DNA from: a virus
Virus record (IMG/VR): IMGVR_UViG_3300009167_000011
Location: 1-44,140 of that record
DNA: 44,140 bases
Strand: one strand, 5' to 3'
Both the position numbers and the translations under genes were made by a program. This document shows positions 23,350 to 30,703 of this stretch, piece by piece. How positions within the stretch are numbered: position 1 is the first letter of the stretch; every line of letters starts with the position of its first letter. The notes under the pieces were generated by a model, which worked only from the letters and a program-made list of their open reading frames with translations, did not search any database and was not told where the DNA came from.

Positions 23350-24390
23350 ATGGCGCGTGGGTCCATCATCCTCCGCAGCGGGGAGGTGCCGGCCGAGCCG
23401 CCGGGGTTCGTCATCTCCAGCGTCTCGGGCACCGTGGAGCATGGCGAGGTCGTCACCATCGCGGGCGCGGGTTTCGGCACGAAGTCGCCGGCCGCGCCCT
23501 ACAAGTGGGACAATTTCGAGAGCTATGCCGTTGGCGCGGACCCAGCCACCGGCGGCTGGTACAACATCGCCACGGGGTCGCTCTCCACGAAACAGCCGGC
23601 GAAGATCAACACCGACCAGGTGCGCGGCGGGTCGTTCTGCACCAAGGCGCTCAAGCAGCAGTTCTACCGGGAAGCGGGCGGCAGCGTCTACGGGCAGTAC
23701 TTCGGCCTCACCGGCTTTCCGGAGCAGCAGACCTGGTATCTGAGCTACTACTACCGCCAGCACGACGGCACGACCGGCGACCCCAGCCGCAACCATAAGC
23801 TCGTCGGGTTCCGGGCGGGCACGCCGGAAAGCCCAGTGGCCCCGCAACTGCGGCACGACCAGTACCACAGCGCGACCGGCGGGCACCTGGACCTCGACGA
23901 GTCGTGGGAGTCGTGGACGAACGCCTACTACTACACGCAGGACACCTGGCAGCGGTTCGAGTATCTGGTGGACCTCGGGACGCCGAACGTGGCGAACGGG
24001 TGCGCGCAGTGGTTCGTGGATAACGCCATCCGGCAGCCGCCCTCCTCGGGCGATGCCTCGGTGTTGGCGCGCACGTCCAGCGGCTACGTGTTTGACTTCT
24101 TCCTCATCAACAACTACATCGCGCAGGAGAACGCGGCGCTCGAGCCGGTCAACTGTCCGTGGGATTGCTGGATCGATGACGTGTATATCGACTTCACGCG
24201 GGCGCGGGTGGAGATCGGCAACGCCTCCACCTGGGCGGCCTGCACGCATCGGGAGCCGCAAATCCCGACGAGCTGGTCGAGCACGAGCATCACGGTCGTG
24301 ATCAATGCCGGCACGTTCAGTTCGTTCACCGGCTGCTACCTCTACGTGGTGGAGCCGGGCGGCGAAGTCACCGGCGGCTACGCACTCTAA
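23350..24390 (+). CDS. Tail-associated carbohydrate-binding-like protein
   Basis: The protein has 346 residues. Residues about 20-45 (ISSVSGTVEHGEVVTIAGAGFG) are an IPT/TIG-type Ig-like strand pair. Residues 50-285 resemble a concanavalin/LamG-type sandwich: KWDNFESYAVG, TWYLSYYYRQHDG, WQRFEYLVDLG, and WDCWIDDVYIDF, rich in Trp and Tyr as in sugar-binding jelly rolls. Residues 290-346 form a further Ig-like strand set. An adsorption or polysaccharide-binding role is inferred from the fold and the fibre-gene context. Enzyme activity is not evident. Confidence 0.5.
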   Translation: MARGSIILRSGEVPAEPPGFVISSVSGTVEHGEVVTIAGAGFGTKSPAAPYKWDNFESYAVGADPATGGWYNIATGSLSTKQPAKINTDQVRGGSFCTKALKQQFYREAGGSVYGQYFGLTGFPEQQTWYLSYYYRQHDGTTGDPSRNHKLVGFRAGTPESPVAPQLRHDQYHSATGGHLDLDESWESWTNAYYYTQDTWQRFEYLVDLGTPNVANGCAQWFVDNAIRQPPSSGDASVLARTSSGYVFDFFLINNYIAQENAALEPVNCPWDCWIDDVYIDFTRARVEIGNASTWAACTHREPQIPTSWSSTSITVVINAGTFSSFTGCYLYVVEPGGEVTGGYAL

Positions 24391-24398
24391 GGACGGCG

Positions 24399-25421
24399 AT
24401 GGCGACCTACTACGTGGACCCCGACGCGGACCCCGGCGGCGACGGCACGACCGCCGGCCTGACGGGCGCGACCTGTGCGTATCAATCGCTGCAGGCGTTC
24501 GTCACGGCGCGGGCGGGGACACTCAGCGAGCCGATTACTTGCATCTGCGGGAGCGCCGACGCGGCGCACACGGCCGACACCACGGCCTGCGTCGTGAACG
24601 GGTTCACCACGACGCAGACGAACTACCTGGAGATCCGCACGGAGACGAGCGGCCGGCACGCCGGTGTCTGGAGCGACAGCGTCTACCGGCTGAGCGTGAC
24701 GGATGCCAGCGCCTTGACCATCAATGACGACTGGGTGCGCGTCACGGGCCTGCAGATCAAGACCACCACGACGACGGGCGACGGACGCAACGGCATCAGC
24801 ATCGCCTCGGTGGGCGTCTCGAGCTTCCGGCTGTCGAACAACCTGATTCAATGCGTGCGGACGGGCGGAACCAACGTGCGCGGCATCAACATCGCCGACG
24901 CCACCGCCACGGTCTACATCTGGAACACCATCGTCTACGGCAGCGGCGGCGCGAGCGTGGGGATTCGGCAATACAACCAATCCGCGACCTACTCGTATAA
25001 CAACACCATTTACGGGTTCACCAACGGCATGGAGGCGCCGACGACCGGGTCGGTCACGGTCGTCAACTGCCTGCTGGCGAACAACACGAACGCGTCGAAC
25101 GGGGCCGGCGCGTATGCGGCGGGCACCGGGTACAACGCGACCGACCTGAGCACGCTGAACTACACGGTCACGGGCGGGAGCGTCGGGGACCGCGTGAGCC
25201 AGGTGTTCTCGTTCGTGTCGGCGGCCGGGGGAAACTTCCACCTCACGGCGAGCGACACGGGCGCCCGGGGCTACGGCATGACCGACCCCGGCAGCGGCCT
25301 GTTCAGCGATGACATCGACGGGGTGGCGCGCACGGTGTCGTGGGACATCGGGGCTGACGAGGTGGCGGTGACGGCGGACACCGGGGCGCGGATCATCATC
25401 GCGCCAACGGGCTTCGCGTAG
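24399..25421 (+). CDS. Right-handed beta-helix protein, tailspike-like
   Basis: The protein has 340 residues. It begins with ATYYVDPDADPGGDG, the usual entry to pectate-lyase-type beta-helices. Repeating rungs follow (VTGLQIKTTTTTG, FRLSNNLIQCVRTGG, VYIWNTIVYGSGG, YSYNNTIYGFTNG, VTVVNCLLANNTN) with Asn ladders. The end (SVSWDIGADEV-like: RTVSWDIGADEVAV) matches the closing motif of many such proteins. It probably binds or cleaves cell-surface polysaccharide. Confidence 0.7.
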   Translation: MATYYVDPDADPGGDGTTAGLTGATCAYQSLQAFVTARAGTLSEPITCICGSADAAHTADTTACVVNGFTTTQTNYLEIRTETSGRHAGVWSDSVYRLSVTDASALTINDDWVRVTGLQIKTTTTTGDGRNGISIASVGVSSFRLSNNLIQCVRTGGTNVRGINIADATATVYIWNTIVYGSGGASVGIRQYNQSATYSYNNTIYGFTNGMEAPTTGSVTVVNCLLANNTNASNGAGAYAAGTGYNATDLSTLNYTVTGGSVGDRVSQVFSFVSAAGGNFHLTASDTGARGYGMTDPGSGLFSDDIDGVARTVSWDIGADEVAVTADTGARIIIAPTGFA

Positions 25422-25425
25422 GACG

Positions 25426-27888
25426 ATGGCATACACCTTCCAGGTCGGCGCGCTCTCGTCGGTCGTCTCGTCGGGGGACGTGACCTGCAGCTATCCGACC
25501 GACCGGCAGACCGGCGACATCTTCGTTGCCTTCCTCGCCATTCGCAGCAACGTCGGGTTCACGCAGGCGACCTGGACGAAGGTCCACGAGAGCCTCACCG
25601 GCGACACGGATGCGACCGCCGGCGTGGCCTCCGGGCAGGTGTGGTGGTGGCGCTACGACGGCACGGGCACCAGCGTCACGTTCTCGCGCACCCTGGGCGA
25701 CCGGGCGCAGGGCTGCATCATCGGCGTGCGCGGGGCGGTCGCCACCGGCGATCCGATTGACGCGCAGGCCATCACGACCGTCACGGTTACGGCGGGCGGC
25801 TCGTGCGCGTTCAGCAACGTCACCGCGTCGGCCGGGGGCGATGCCCGCGCCCTGCTGACGTTTGCCAGTTACGGCGACAACAGCACGGGCGGCGACTTCA
25901 CGTCCACGACGCCCAGCGGCGGCACCTGGACCGAGGTCGCCTTCGCTAACGACAACACCGGGGCGGATGGCGGGGCCAGCGCCTACTACCACAGTGCCGG
26001 CCTCGCCGCGGGCGCGACCTCGAGCACGCTGGCGGCCACGGCCAGCGCGGCGGGCACGCACGTCGTCTCCACCATCGCCCTCAAGCCGGGCGTCACCCCG
26101 GTCACCCGTGATCCGCTGGTCGGCCTGGTGCGGGCGGTGGGCGCGGCGCCGGCGCTCGCCCTGGGCGTGCAACTTGGCCTGGGCGCGCTGCAGGTCATTG
26201 GCGGGGCGCCGACCTTGGACGTGGGCAAGTTGCTCACGCCGGGCGCGGGCACGGTCCAGATCGTCGGAGCTTCACCCACCGCGCAGCACGACTACTACCG
26301 GGCGCCGGACGCCGGCCTCGTGCGGGTCACGGGCGGGGCCGTGGACGCCCTGCACGCCCATCTGCGCGCCCCGGATGCTGGCGCTGTGCAGTTCGTGGGC
26401 GCGGCGCCCACGCTCGACATCGGCAGCGAGGCGTCCTTTACGGTCGAACTGCGTGAAGGCACGGACGTACGGGCGACCCGTGTCGTCAGCCACACGACGA
26501 GCTTCGCCGACTACGCCTACGACCTGACGGCGCCTGAAGTCGCGGCCATCGTGGATTGGTCCGCGCTGCGGGTGGCGTTCATCGCCGACGGCGCCCAGGT
26601 GGAGGTGTCGTGGGTGCGGCTGGACGTGCCGGCCGGCACCGGGGCGGTCACGAAGCTCCCGGGCGCCGGCGCGCTCGTCTTCGCGGGCGCCAGCCCGACC
26701 CTCGGGCGCTCCTATCTGGCGTTGCCGGATGCGGGGGCGGTTCAGATCGCGGGCGCCACTCCGACGGCGCTGCACGCCAGTATCCGGGCACCCGCATCCG
26801 GGGCGCTGCAGTTCATCGGCGGACAGCCCACGCTCACGGGCGAAGCGGGCCTCACGCCGGCCGCCGGCCTGCTGCAGTTCATCGGGGCCGCACCCACCGC
26901 GCTCCATGCCCGGTATGTCGGCCCGGGCGCCGGGGCGCTCGTCTTCGCCGGCGCTGAACCCAGCCTCACGGCTTCGCTCATCAAGGCGCCGGACGTCGGG
27001 GCGCTGGTGTTCACCGGGGCAGCCCCGACGGCGCAGCATGACCGCTTCGCCCGCCCGGGGTCCGGCGCGCTGGTCTTTGCCGGCGGGCAGCCGTTACTCG
27101 GCGGCGAAGCCGTCATCGCGCCCGATGCCGGGGCGTTGGTGTTCGTCGGCGGCCAGCCGACCGCGCTCCACGCCTACGCCCGGGCGCCTGACGCGGGCGC
27201 GGTGGTGTTTGCCGGGGCGGCCCCGACGCTCCAGCGCACCTACCTCGCGCTGCCCGGCGCGGGCCTAGTGCGGGTGCTTGGCGCCAGCCCGACCGTCCTC
27301 GGCGAAGGCGCGCTCGAGCCGGAAACCGGCAGCCTAACTTTCGTCGGTGCTGCCCCGACTGTGCGGGTCGCCCACTACGCGACCCCGGACGCCGGCCTGA
27401 CCCGGATCACCGGCGCCGCGCCGCTCCGCATCGTCAACCGGCTCCGCGAGCCGGGCGTGGGCCTGGTGCGGGTGGCCGGCGCCAGCCCGACCCTCGGGCG
27501 CACCTACGTGGCCCTGCCGGCCTCGGGCGCGCTGGTGTTCGCCGGCGGGCAGCCCACGCTGGTCGGGGAGGGCGCGATTGCCCCATCCGGTGGCCTGCTG
27601 CGGGTCACGGGTGCGGCGCCCACCGTCGGCTATGGCATCGGCGTCCCCAGCGGCGCCCTGCAGTTCGCCGGCACCATCTCGACCTTCGGGCGCACCTACG
27701 TCGCGTGGCCGGGCGCTGGGGTGGTGGTGCTGGCGGGCGGGCTGCCGGTGGCCGTGGTCGTCCCGCCCATCACCCACGTCGCCGAACCGGAAGATACCTG
27801 GTCGGTCCCGGGCACCCCGACCTGGCTGGTGCCGGGCGGCAAAACCTGGACGATTGACCCCACGCCCGTCTGGAGGGTAGAGACGTGA
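25426..27888 (+). CDS. Long fibre-like protein with 22 copies of a 22-residue repeat
   Basis: The protein has 820 residues. Residues 1-225 are a beta-sandwich head like that of the protein at 20014. Residues 230-333 hold five repeats. Residues 334-410 hold the second half of a domain (SFTVELREGTDVRATRVVS, DLTAPEVAAIVDWSALRVAF, VEVSWVRLDVP). Residues 412-780 hold 17 further repeats. The C-terminus (WSVPGTPTWLVPGGKTW) has Trp-Pro repeats. The long run of beta-hairpin-like units suggests a trimeric fibre shaft or beta-solenoid with a small tip. A receptor-binding function is inferred. The next gene overlaps by four bases. Confidence 0.65.
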   Translation: MAYTFQVGALSSVVSSGDVTCSYPTDRQTGDIFVAFLAIRSNVGFTQATWTKVHESLTGDTDATAGVASGQVWWWRYDGTGTSVTFSRTLGDRAQGCIIGVRGAVATGDPIDAQAITTVTVTAGGSCAFSNVTASAGGDARALLTFASYGDNSTGGDFTSTTPSGGTWTEVAFANDNTGADGGASAYYHSAGLAAGATSSTLAATASAAGTHVVSTIALKPGVTPVTRDPLVGLVRAVGAAPALALGVQLGLGALQVIGGAPTLDVGKLLTPGAGTVQIVGASPTAQHDYYRAPDAGLVRVTGGAVDALHAHLRAPDAGAVQFVGAAPTLDIGSEASFTVELREGTDVRATRVVSHTTSFADYAYDLTAPEVAAIVDWSALRVAFIADGAQVEVSWVRLDVPAGTGAVTKLPGAGALVFAGASPTLGRSYLALPDAGAVQIAGATPTALHASIRAPASGALQFIGGQPTLTGEAGLTPAAGLLQFIGAAPTALHARYVGPGAGALVFAGAEPSLTASLIKAPDVGALVFTGAAPTAQHDRFARPGSGALVFAGGQPLLGGEAVIAPDAGALVFVGGQPTALHAYARAPDAGAVVFAGAAPTLQRTYLALPGAGLVRVLGASPTVLGEGALEPETGSLTFVGAAPTVRVAHYATPDAGLTRITGAAPLRIVNRLREPGVGLVRVAGASPTLGRTYVALPASGALVFAGGQPTLVGEGAIAPSGGLLRVTGAAPTVGYGIGVPSGALQFAGTISTFGRTYVAWPGAGVVVLAGGLPVAVVVPPITHVAEPEDTWSVPGTPTWLVPGGKTWTIDPTPVWRVET
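26116..27765 (+). repeat. Twenty-two tandem 66-bp units coding 22-residue repeats, split by one domain
   Basis: Units 1-5 lie at 26116-26424 and units 6-22 at 26662-27765; the half-domain lies between them. From unit 6 to unit 19 the period is exactly 22 residues. Units fall into subtypes by their variable half: R-T-Y-x-A-L-P (units 6, 14, 18, 21), LHA or QHD (3, 4, 7, 9, 11, 13), and G-E (8, 12, 15, 19). Codons differ between units of one subtype, so the array is old and kept at the protein level. Confidence 0.85.
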
Positions 27889-28160
27889 GCCTCGCCACGG
27901 TGCTGAAAGATCCCGCGGAAACCCTGCTGGCGACGATGGACTGGTCGGGGAAACTCGCCGCCGGGGTCACGATTTCGACCGCCGCGTGGGTGCTGCCGCC
28001 CGGGCTGTCGGAGGTGTCCTCGGCCATCATCGGCCAGACGACGACGATCCTGGTCAGCGGGGGGACGCCCGGGGAAGACTACCTCTGCCGCTGCACCATC
28101 ACGACCAGCGACAGCCAGACGATCCCGCGGTCGGGGCCGCTCAAGGTGCGCGACCTGTAG
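27885..28160 (+). CDS. Small beta-domain protein at the end of the tail operon
   Basis: The protein has 91 residues, with a GTG start in a four-base overlap with the long repeat protein. The layout LKDPAETLLATMDWSGKLA, ISTAAWVLPPGLSEVSS, TTILVSGGTPGEDYLC, RCTITTSDSQTIPRSGPL is that of a small phage Ig-like domain often found near fibre and decoration genes. It may be a capsid or fibre decoration protein. It is the last gene of the late region. Confidence 0.55.
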   Translation: MSLATVLKDPAETLLATMDWSGKLAAGVTISTAAWVLPPGLSEVSSAIIGQTTTILVSGGTPGEDYLCRCTITTSDSQTIPRSGPLKVRDL

Positions 28161-28452
28161 GCGCCCCGTGGCGCGACGACCGTTCCGAGGGCCGCAAGGT
28201 GGCGGGGCGGGCAAGGACGCGCCACAGGGCATCCTGACGCCTTTTAGGGGGTATCCTGACCGCCCCGTAGATCGGGCGGGGCGGGTGGTGCGGGGCGACC
28301 GGGCCGGCCCGGGCCTCCGGGTGCGCCTCGTCTGGCCGTCCAGGGCGCCCGTCCTGCCGTTCCCGCCACCGCCGACCCGTGTAAAACCTGCCTCTTGAAC
28401 TTTATGCTTGGCGCTGCGTATAATAGAGTAGACGAAGGGAGAGGGGGGACAA
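28161..28452. other. 292-base non-coding boundary between late and early regions
   Basis: No credible gene lies here. A small hairpin (GCGCC/GGCGC, 28161-28174) follows the last late gene at once. An eight-base direct repeat ATCCTGAC occurs at 28231-28238 and 28253-28260, 22 bases apart (two helical turns), as expected for a paired protein-binding site. A second stem pairs 28260-28266 with 28278-28284. A clear promoter follows at 28395-28424. This is a good candidate for a late-transcript end plus an early control region. Confidence 0.5.
28395..28424 (+). promoter_or_regulatory. Sigma70-type promoter for the early gene block
   Basis: The -35 box TTGAAC (28395-28400; four of six consensus bases) and a perfect -10 box TATAAT (28419-28424) are separated by 18 bases. 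A purine-rich GGGAGAGGGGGG leader precedes the ATG at 28453. The AT-rich stretch stands out in GC-rich surroundings. Confidence 0.75.
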
Positions 28453-28701
28453 ATGACCAAGGCAGATCGCTGGTGGCGGTTCACCAAGTTCAACACCGAT
28501 TCGCAGTTCGGCTTTGGCACCAAGGCCGAGGCCCAGACCTACATCGAGTGGCTGAATGAAGCCACGCCGGAATCGGCGACGGTCTGGAGCTTCGAATCAG
28601 TGCCGGCCAGCGAGGCCCAGGGCATCGATGCCAACCCGGACCAGCATGGCGGGTTCAACCTCTACGACGAATTGATCACCCTGGAAGGGAACAGACAATG
28701 A
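28453..28701 (+). CDS. First early protein, unknown
   Basis: The protein has 82 residues, led by a very strong ribosome site and the promoter at 28395. It begins with DRWWRFTKFNTDSQFGFGTKAEAQTYIEWLN, quoted as DRWWRFTKFNTD and GTKAEAQTYIEWLN, and is acidic overall. Small acidic proteins expressed first are often host-takeover or anti-defence factors, but nothing in the sequence shows this. It overlaps the next gene by ATGA. Confidence 0.6.
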   Translation: MTKADRWWRFTKFNTDSQFGFGTKAEAQTYIEWLNEATPESATVWSFESVPASEAQGIDANPDQHGGFNLYDELITLEGNRQ

Positions 28702-29066
28702 CGATCAACACGTTCTGGGTGGTGACGGACGCGACCGCGGACAGCACGCTCGCGGACATCTGCTGGAAAGCTGATGACCCGGTCCAACTCGCCAACATCA
28801 TCGTCGGGGCCGGCGGCTCGCCGGTGGTCGCCCGCGAGCGGTGGACGTTCTACACCGACGCGGACGAGGCGAACGCCGACGCCTGCGACCGACTCGTCAC
28901 GCGGGCGACCGGGCGGCAGGATCTCTTGAACGACTACCCGTATACCCTCGCGGAGTCTCGGCGCGACGAGGCGAACGCGGTGCTGATTTCAGCGCGAGCA
29001 CGGACCTACCCGGTGACGCGCAACGGTCGCACGGTGCGCGTCACGGTGCCCGAATCGGAGGCTTGA
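28698..29066 (+). CDS. Second early protein, unknown
   Basis: The protein has 122 residues and is acidic in its first 80 residues, with repeated Asp/Ala helices (YTDADEANADACDRLV) and a more basic C-terminus (ARARTYPVTRNGRTVRV). It is translationally coupled to the gene before it. The next promoter's -35 box begins inside its stop region (29063). The function is unknown. Confidence 0.6.
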   Translation: MTINTFWVVTDATADSTLADICWKADDPVQLANIIVGAGGSPVVARERWTFYTDADEANADACDRLVTRATGRQDLLNDYPYTLAESRRDEANAVLISARARTYPVTRNGRTVRVTVPESEA

Positions 29067-29091
29067 CACCTTCGCGGCGCTACGCTAGAGT
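29063..29091 (+). promoter_or_regulatory. Sigma70-type promoter directly before a small basic gene
   Basis: A perfect -35 TTGACA (29063-29068), a 17-base spacer, and -10 TAGAGT (29086-29091). Transcription would begin near 29097-29099, almost at the ATG at 29101, predicting a leaderless or nearly leaderless mRNA. Confidence 0.65.
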
Positions 29092-29100
29092 CTGCGTATC

Positions 29101-29265
29101 ATGGTGACGACGAGAGACGCGGCGGTGGCGCTCGGGCGCCTCGGCGGGCTGGCCCGCCGGGCGGCGCTGACGCCCAAGCAACGCAGCGACAGCGCCCGCA
29201 AGGCGGCGCTCAGCCGATGGATTCGCTACCGGGATCGGAAGCTCGCGCAGCGGCGGGCCTCCTGA
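29101..29265 (+). CDS. Small basic Ala/Arg-rich helical protein
   Basis: The protein has 54 residues. The pattern LGRLGGLARRAALTPKQRSDSARKAALSRW matches a widespread small module (quoted here in parts: LGRLGGLARRAALTPKQR and SARKAALSRW) found in bacteria and phages, of unknown role but likely DNA-binding because it is a strongly basic helical hairpin. There is no ribosome site, consistent with leaderless translation from the promoter at 29063. Confidence 0.6.
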   Translation: MVTTRDAAVALGRLGGLARRAALTPKQRSDSARKAALSRWIRYRDRKLAQRRAS

Positions 29266-29301
29266 CCAAGGTTGGGGCGGGGACTCGCAGGGATCACAGA
29301 A

Positions 29302-29319
29302 ACCAGCCGGGCGGCTGGT
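29302..29319 (+). terminator. Short perfect hairpin after the small basic gene
   Basis: ACCAGCC (29302-29308) and GGCTGGT (29313-29319) pair perfectly around a four-base loop, within the 134-base gap 29266-29399. A second small stem (TCTGCG/CGCAGA, 29353-29367) follows. There is no U-run. Together they could form a short structured leader for the gene at 29400. Confidence 0.35.
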
Positions 29320-29399
29320 AGGCGTTCGACAGCAACGAATCGTCAAAGGGACTCTGCGGGACGCAGACCCGCCCCAGCAATCTCCGAAAGGGAACCGCG

Positions 29400-29654
29400 A
29401 TGAGCAGCAGCACCACCCCGAAGCGAACGCCTCAGGCGCTCAGCGCGAGCGCCCAGCACGCGGAGCGGCACGAGGAAGCCCAAGCCGAGATCGCCCAGTG
29501 GACGGCCAAGGCCGGTGACCTGACGACGGAGGTCGCCCGCCTGCGCGCCCTCGTTCGCCGGATGGAGTGGGTGGGACCGAATGGGACGTGCTTGATCTGC
29601 CGCGTGCCCATCGGTGAGCCGCACTCGCCTGAGTGCGACTTCGCCAACGTGTAA
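29400..29654 (+). CDS. Coiled-coil protein with C-terminal zinc-binding motif (copy A)
   Basis: The protein has 84 residues, with a GAAAGGGA ribosome site. Residues 10-55 form a charged helix, then LVRRMEWVGPNGTCLICRVP and HSPECDF supply Cys, Cys, His and Cys in zinc-knuckle spacing. The same plan (helix, Leu-Arg-x-x-Glu-Trp, CxxC, His, Cys) is found at 31546. It is likely a small nucleic-acid-binding or adaptor protein; the function is unknown. Confidence 0.55.
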   Translation: MSSSTTPKRTPQALSASAQHAERHEEAQAEIAQWTAKAGDLTTEVARLRALVRRMEWVGPNGTCLICRVPIGEPHSPECDFANV

Positions 29655-29664
29655 ACGCAAAAAC

Positions 29665-29697
29665 GGCCCGCGCTCCCGGGGCAAGGGAACGCGGGCC
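29665..29697. terminator. Hairpin flanked by A-runs
   Basis: GGCCCGCG (29665-29672) pairs with CGCGGGCC (29690-29697), and TCCC with GGGA inside. On the + strand an A-run precedes it and no U-run follows. Read on the - strand the hairpin is followed by GTTTTTG, the form of an intrinsic terminator. It could block antisense transcription into the early genes, or simply protect mRNA ends. Confidence 0.45.
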
Positions 29698-29716
29698 ACG
29701 AAAAGGAGAGTACCCC

Positions 29717-29935
29717 GTGAGTCTACCACACGCGCCCTTCGACATGGCCCGGAGCATGGTGCAGCGTGCCGAACGCGACCTGCCGCGCTACCACACCTGC
29801 CGCATCTCCGGCTGCTACGAGTCGGCCTGGGCGGGCACCTCGCTCTGCCTGCTGCACTACGCCGAGGCCATCGCGGAACTGCAGGCGTGGGGCTACAGCC
29901 GCCGCCTGAAGGGGGCCGACGATGCGAACTTCTGA
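29717..29935 (+). CDS. Small Cys/His protein
   Basis: The GTG at 29717 with AAAAGGAG upstream gives 72 residues. CRISGCYESAWAGTSLCLLH places three Cys and one His in a possible zinc site, followed by a helix (YAEAIAELQAWGYSRRL). It overlaps the ERF gene by 14 bases, so it may assist it. The function is unknown. Confidence 0.55.
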   Translation: MSLPHAPFDMARSMVQRAERDLPRYHTCRISGCYESAWAGTSLCLLHYAEAIAELQAWGYSRRLKGADDANF

Positions 29936-30701
29936 GCAGGTCAACGAACTCGCCACCGCGCTCGCCAAGGCGCAGGGCGAGTTCAAGCCGATCCCCAAGA
30001 ACCGCACCATCACCATCCCGAATCGCGGGCCGTATGCCTACGCGGAGTTGCCCGCGATCTTGGAGGTGGTGCGGCCGACCCTCAGCAAGCACGGCCTCGC
30101 CATCATTCAGGCCATCGACCACGCCGAAGCCCTCGTGCTCCTGACGCGCCTGACGCACAGCAGCGGACAGTGGGTGGAGAGCGTTCACCCCTTGCGCCAC
30201 TACGAAAAGCCGCAGGAGTTCGGCAGCGCGTTGACCTACGCCCGGCGCTATGCGCTGACGGCGCTGCTCGGCGTGGCCGCCGAAGACGACGACGACGCGA
30301 GCGCGGCTCAGGACGCGAAGCCCGCCCCCGCGCCTGCGGCGCCACCGCCCGCGAAGAAAGCCGCGCCGGCACCCGAGGTGCCTCGCGTCACCCCCGCAGC
30401 CACCGTCCAGCGGTTTGAAGCCGCCGTCATCGACTGCCAGCGCACCAGCGGCAAGTCGCAGAAAAGCGGCAAGGACTACACCCGCTGGGTCGCCAAGCTC
30501 AGCGTCTCCGACGACCGCTTCGTGACGTTCGACCACGGGCGCGGGGCGCGGCTCGATGACGCGCTGAACGTGGGCCTGCGCGCCATCGTCTTCGCCGTGC
30601 CCGCGCAGAAGGCCGGCTGGTGGGACATCGAGGACGTGCAACTCGTGGAAGACGCCGTGGAGGCGGTGACGGCCGACGACGACGGCCGAATTCCGTTTTA
30701 G
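29922..30701 (+). CDS. erf: ERF-type single-strand annealing protein with OB-like domain and SSB-like tip
   Basis: The protein has 259 residues. Residues 1-125 carry the ERF pattern: YAYAELPAILEVVRPTLSKHG, and GSALTYARRYALTALLGVAA followed by an Asp run. Residues 126-155 are a Pro/Ala linker. Residues 160-245 form a beta-rich part (FEAAVIDCQRTSGKSQKSG, WVAKLSVSDDRFVTFD) that looks like an OB fold. The end TADDDGRIPF closely resembles the SSB C-terminal tip (acidic, then Ile-Pro-Phe) that recruits repair proteins. It should anneal complementary strands for recombination-dependent replication or genome circularisation. Confidence 0.8.
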   Translation: MRTSEQVNELATALAKAQGEFKPIPKNRTITIPNRGPYAYAELPAILEVVRPTLSKHGLAIIQAIDHAEALVLLTRLTHSSGQWVESVHPLRHYEKPQEFGSALTYARRYALTALLGVAAEDDDDASAAQDAKPAPAPAAPPPAKKAAPAPEVPRVTPAATVQRFEAAVIDCQRTSGKSQKSGKDYTRWVAKLSVSDDRFVTFDHGRGARLDDALNVGLRAIVFAVPAQKAGWWDIEDVQLVEDAVEAVTADDDGRIPF

Positions 30702-30703
30702 CT

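Noticed and set aside
20656-27765. The repeat arrays as a CRISPR or a recent DNA minisatellite
   Set aside because: They are coding, in frame, with a 66-bp period and many synonymous differences. There are no spacers or conserved DNA-level direct repeats.
14381-28160. Diversity-generating retroelement for the fibre genes
   Set aside because: No reverse transcriptase and no template/variable repeat pair were found; unit differences include many synonymous changes rather than adenine-only changes.
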